Of a stretch of DNA of 7,531 bases, positions 5,576-7,531 are shown one piece after another. How positions within the stretch are numbered: position 1 is the first letter of the stretch; each line of letters starts with the position of its first letter. The translations under genes were made by a program, and so were the position numbers. The notes beneath the pieces were generated by a model. It was not told where the DNA came from, searched no databases, and saw only the letters and a program-made list of their open reading frames with translations. Source of the DNA: Treponema sp. (lineage in GTDB: Bacteria; Spirochaetota; Spirochaetia; Treponematales; Breznakiellaceae); the NCBI GenBank assembly GCA_031276685.1, contig JAISMQ010000034.1, forward strand, positions 1 through 7,531. Direction: 5' to 3'.

Positions 5576-6445
5576 TTGAGAAAATACCGCCCGGGGATTA
5601 TGCTGGCCGTAATGACCCTGTACGGCAGAAACGTTCTTTTCCGCATCGAAATAGCCATCTCGGCGCTGTTTATCATCGTAGCGGGGATATTGGCCTTTAC
5701 GGCGCTGCCCGTCTGCCCCGCCGTCACGGAAGAATCGGTCAGACGGTCCCCCGGCATCATCCAGAGCCTTATCGCCCGTTTCCTGGACCCCAGCCCCTAC
5801 GTTCCGTTTGCCTCCCTGGCGGGCGGGGGGCTTTACTCCCTCGTCACCCTGGTGCTGATCTACTACTCGTTTGAAAAAACCCGGGCCCCGGAGATCCTCT
5901 TTATCACCATGTTCGTCCTGTCCTTCTCGTTCGAAACCATGCGGCTCCTGACGCCCCTGCAAAAAACCTGGGCGATCCCCTCGGTTTACCTGCTCATAGC
6001 CTCCCGGACGCTGCTCTTTGGCCGTTTTTTCGGCATCTTCGCCCTGTTTGCCGCCGGCGTCTACGCCGCCGGCCTGGAAGTCCAGAAACAGGTAAACGTT
6101 ATCCTTGTCGTTGTTTTTATCGCCCTCATCGTCTCCCTAGGCGTCCCCATCGACATTCTTACCTGGGATTCCAGCTTCAGCATGATAAACGGCTACCTTT
6201 CCCTGTTTCGCATGACCGAAACCGTGGTGTTTATCATTACGGCGATGAGTTTTTTTATTTCCGCCTGGTCGCGGGGAACGCCGGAGTACGTCGCCATCGG
6301 CGCCGGATCCTTCCTGGCCTATGCCGGGCGGAACATCCTTCTGTCAGGGGATACCTGGATCAGCCCCCTGCCGGGAGTGCTGCTGCTCGCCGCCGGGACA
6401 TGGCTTATCTGTACCAAACTGCACAAAGTGTATCTGTGGTTATAG
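5576..6445 (+). CDS. Polytopic inner-membrane protein of unknown function, up to 289 aa
   Basis: I do not recognise the family. Hydrophobic segments are visible at about residues 22-46, 76-98, 105-121, 134-149, 151-167, 172-192, 215-232, 236-252 and 264-281, suggesting eight or nine membrane helices in the inner membrane. A loop at about 47-75 (containing EESVRRSPG and FLDPSPY) separates the first helix from the rest, so the protein may have one anchor helix, an external segment and a seven- or eight-helix bundle. No catalytic motif or soluble domain is apparent. The start is uncertain: TTG at 5576 is the first possible start after an in-frame TAG, and ATG at 5600 (281 aa) is preceded by CGGGG four bases away. 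Its stop overlaps the stop of the convergent lipid-kinase-like gene. A sensor or transport component is possible but not supported directly. Confidence 0.75.
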   Translation: MRKYRPGIMLAVMTLYGRNVLFRIEIAISALFIIVAGILAFTALPVCPAVTEESVRRSPGIIQSLIARFLDPSPYVPFASLAGGGLYSLVTLVLIYYSFEKTRAPEILFITMFVLSFSFETMRLLTPLQKTWAIPSVYLLIASRTLLFGRFFGIFALFAAGVYAAGLEVQKQVNVILVVVFIALIVSLGVPIDILTWDSSFSMINGYLSLFRMTETVVFIITAMSFFISAWSRGTPEYVAIGAGSFLAYAGRNILLSGDTWISPLPGVLLLAAGTWLICTKLHKVYLWL

Positions 6446-7069
6446 GGCGATACTGGCCACCAGGCCCACCACGAGGGGCAGAACCAGGTTGTCGTAATCT
6501 TTCAGGGGCAGGGCCTCCGTAACCGTGGCGGTAACGGCGGCGACAAGGGCAACGCGGTAATCGCGGGAAACCCCGTAGGCGGAAGCAAGGACGGCGGCAA
6601 AACAGGCCAGGGAACCTTCCAGGCTCTTGCCCCTAAGGAAAGCCGGCCGGACACGGCCCAGAAGCCTCCCGACAAGGCTGGCAAAGCCGTCGCCAAAGGC
6701 CAGCGCGTAAATGGCGATAGAAGCCGCAGGGGAGGGGTACATAACCAGGGCCAGCAGCGCCCCCAGGCCCAGCGTCACCGGCCCCAGCACAAAGCGCCCC
6801 CGGTCCCGGGGCCGGGAAGCCATATCGGTCAGGCCGGACACCAGGGGTACCCTGATCCCCGCCACCCGGAGGCTTTCCATCTGCACGTAACCCAGAATAC
6901 CGACTGCCAGAAGGGCCACCGTGGCGGGAAAGTTAAACGCAGCCAGCGCGGGACTTAAACCGATAAGGAAATGCAGCGATTTCCTCAAAATTTCAGACCT
7001 GAATTCCCCGGCGTTTAATCCGGCAAAGGGTATCGAAAAAGCCGCTGTTCTAAAAACCAGGTCACTCAT
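6440..7069 (-). CDS. SEC59/DGK1/VTE5-family CTP-dependent lipid kinase-like membrane protein, 209 aa
   Basis: The family includes eukaryotic dolichol kinase, yeast CTP-dependent diacylglycerol kinase and plant phytol kinases, and is often labelled phosphatidate cytidylyltransferase. Key motifs are present: E26-ILRKSLH33 at the N-terminus, FGDGFASLVGRLLGR at 125-139 (GDG at 126-128), RGKSLEGS at 146-153, and EALPLKDYDNLVLP from Glu185, the last being the conserved acidic motif before the final helix. Several hydrophobic helices place it in the inner membrane. It probably phosphorylates a lipid alcohol using CTP, but the substrate cannot be told from sequence. The ATG at 7069 is chosen because it leaves a normal short N-terminus ahead of the RK-H motif; AAGGG lies only one base away, so the ribosome site is poor, and TTG at 7105 is the alternative. 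Its TAA at 6442-6440 overlaps the opposing gene's last codon. Confidence 0.83.
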   Translation of the reverse strand: MSDLVFRTAAFSIPFAGLNAGEFRSEILRKSLHFLIGLSPALAAFNFPATVALLAVGILGYVQMESLRVAGIRVPLVSGLTDMASRPRDRGRFVLGPVTLGLGALLALVMYPSPAASIAIYALAFGDGFASLVGRLLGRVRPAFLRGKSLEGSLACFAAVLASAYGVSRDYRVALVAAVTATVTEALPLKDYDNLVLPLVVGLVASIAL

Positions 7070-7131
7070 ACCCTTATCTATGCAAAAACCGTGCCAAGTC
7101 GGCAAACCCGGTCCCGCAACGGGGAAAACGC

Positions 7132-7160
7132 GCTAACTCCTTATGCTACAAGGAATTAGC
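7132..7160. other. Imperfect inverted repeat upstream of the lipid-kinase-like gene
   Basis: GCTAA (7132-7136) pairs with TTAGC (7156-7160) and TCCTT (7138-7142) with AAGGA (7150-7154), with a single C/A mismatch between and a seven-base loop. Ten pairs in 29 bp make it a good dyad. It lies about 63 bp upstream of the minus-strand ATG, in a 226-bp gap to the tRNA, so it may be an operator or a leader hairpin. The minus-strand copy contains AAGGAG, but no start codon follows it. The rest of 7161-7294 is AT-rich, with C and A runs near 7189-7199 and no gene that I can support. Confidence 0.5.
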
Positions 7161-7294
7161 ACACGGTCATTTCCCCATCTTTCCAAGCCCCCCAAAAAAG
7201 TGCAAATTTTCATACATCCTCAAATTCTAAAATTACTATTGCCCAAGGCGGTACCAGGACCGGCGCATACGCGCTTGCCCTGACACAGTCGCAA

Positions 7295-7323
7295 TTGACC
7301 ATCGCGGGGCCCTGTGCTAGTAT
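7295..7323 (+). promoter_or_regulatory. Strong promoter for tRNA-Val
   Basis: TTGACC at 7295-7300 is a five-of-six -35. After 17 bp comes TAGTAT at 7318-7323, preceded by TGC, an extended -10. Transcription should begin about 7330, only a couple of bases before the mature tRNA, so 5' processing would remove almost nothing. Confidence 0.75.
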
Positions 7324-7331
7324 CACCCTAC

Positions 7332-7403
7332 GGACGATTAACTCAGCGGGAGAGTGCTACCTTCACACGGTAGAAGTCACTGGTTCAAATCCAGTATCGT
7401 CCA
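7332..7403 (+). tRNA. tRNA-Val, anticodon CAC
   Basis: All four arms fold without mismatches. The acceptor stem is GGACGAT (7332-7338) with ATCGTCC (7396-7402). The D arm is ACTC/GAGT around AGCGGGA, and the anticodon arm CTACC/GGTAG around TTCACAC, placing CAC at 7364-7366. The T arm is ACTGG/CCAGT around TTCAAAT. The discriminator is A7403. The next bases are TCA, so the CCA end is not encoded and must be added by tRNA nucleotidyltransferase. CAC reads the valine codon GUG, which is frequent in this GC-rich sequence. A single tRNA is seen, with no second one before the window ends. Confidence 0.96.
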
Positions 7404-7440
7404 TCATAATCAAAAAACAGTGATTAGCTTTCCCAAAACT

Positions 7441-7461
7441 AACCGATTTTTAAAGCCGGTT
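7441..7461 (+). terminator. Weak terminator candidate after tRNA-Val
   Basis: AACCG (7441-7445) and CGGTT (7457-7461) form a five-pair stem with an eleven-base AT-rich loop, followed by the T-rich but interrupted CTTGTTGCT. It is the only hairpin near the tRNA 3' end apart from the GC-rich one at 7484-7521. A weak call. Confidence 0.25.
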
Positions 7462-7483
7462 CTTGTTGCTGGATTTGAAACGG

Positions 7484-7521
7484 AGCCCCGTGCCCCGGAA
7501 AGGCGCAAGCCTTTCGGGGCT
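7484..7521 (+). other. GC-rich hairpin with GNRA tetraloop and a competing pairing
   Basis: CCCCG (7493-7497) and AAAGGC (7499-7504) pair with GCCTTT (7509-7514) and CGGGG (7515-7519) around the loop GCAA, with only G7498 bulged. In competition, AGCCCCG (7484-7490) can pair with CGGGGCT (7515-7521). The 11-pair stem with a GNRA cap looks like structured RNA, but the segment runs to the window edge, so whether it belongs to an RNA gene, a repeat or a coding region cannot be decided. Confidence 0.5.
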
Positions 7522-7531
7522 GAGGCGCAGG

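Noticed and set aside
7420..7531. Plus-strand open frame from a GTG at 7420 to the window end
   Set aside because: No ribosome binding site, no recognised family, and it starts 17 bases after the tRNA; 37 codons without a stop are not enough in GC-rich DNA. Kept only as part of the right-edge finding.

Overview
The window looks like chromosomal DNA of a GC-rich, host-associated or free-living spirochaete of the Treponema type. Three things point there: a DUF2259-like secreted protein (a family I associate with treponemes), a lamin-tail-domain lipoprotein with a relaxed spirochaete-style lipobox, and treponeme-like versions of the housekeeping genes. The assignment rests on remembered family resemblance, not on a search; the species is not determined.

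Layout, left to right: the 3' end of htpG (Hsp90 chaperone, +); a long U32-family protein (-); a 258-bp divergent intergenic region with face-to-face -10 boxes and two leader hairpins; thioredoxin trxA (+); a 70-bp stop-to-stop tandem array of five 14-bp units that contains a perfect 28-bp palindrome; a lamin-tail-domain lipoprotein (-); a short leader ORF overlapping, through GTGA, an unrecognised cytoplasmic protein of about 154 residues (+); a DUF2259-like secreted protein (-); a polytopic membrane protein (+); a CTP-dependent lipid-kinase-like membrane protein of the SEC59/DGK1/VTE5 family (-), whose stop overlaps the previous gene's stop; and tRNA-Val(CAC) with a strong promoter (+). The right edge holds a GNRA-capped hairpin and no recognised gene.

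The striking global feature is that all eight substantial protein genes and the tRNA alternate strand perfectly (+ - + - + - + - +). There is therefore no conventional multigene operon except the possible leader-ORF pair, and every junction is either convergent or divergent. The genes have general functions: folding and redox (HtpG, thioredoxin), RNA modification or Fe-S enzymology (U32), envelope (lipoprotein, DUF2259, membrane protein) and lipid metabolism (lipid kinase). Nothing shows that they form one pathway.

I see no mobile element, CRISPR array, toxin-antitoxin pair or defence system. The most unusual sequence is the 14-bp tandem array between trxA and the lipoprotein gene.
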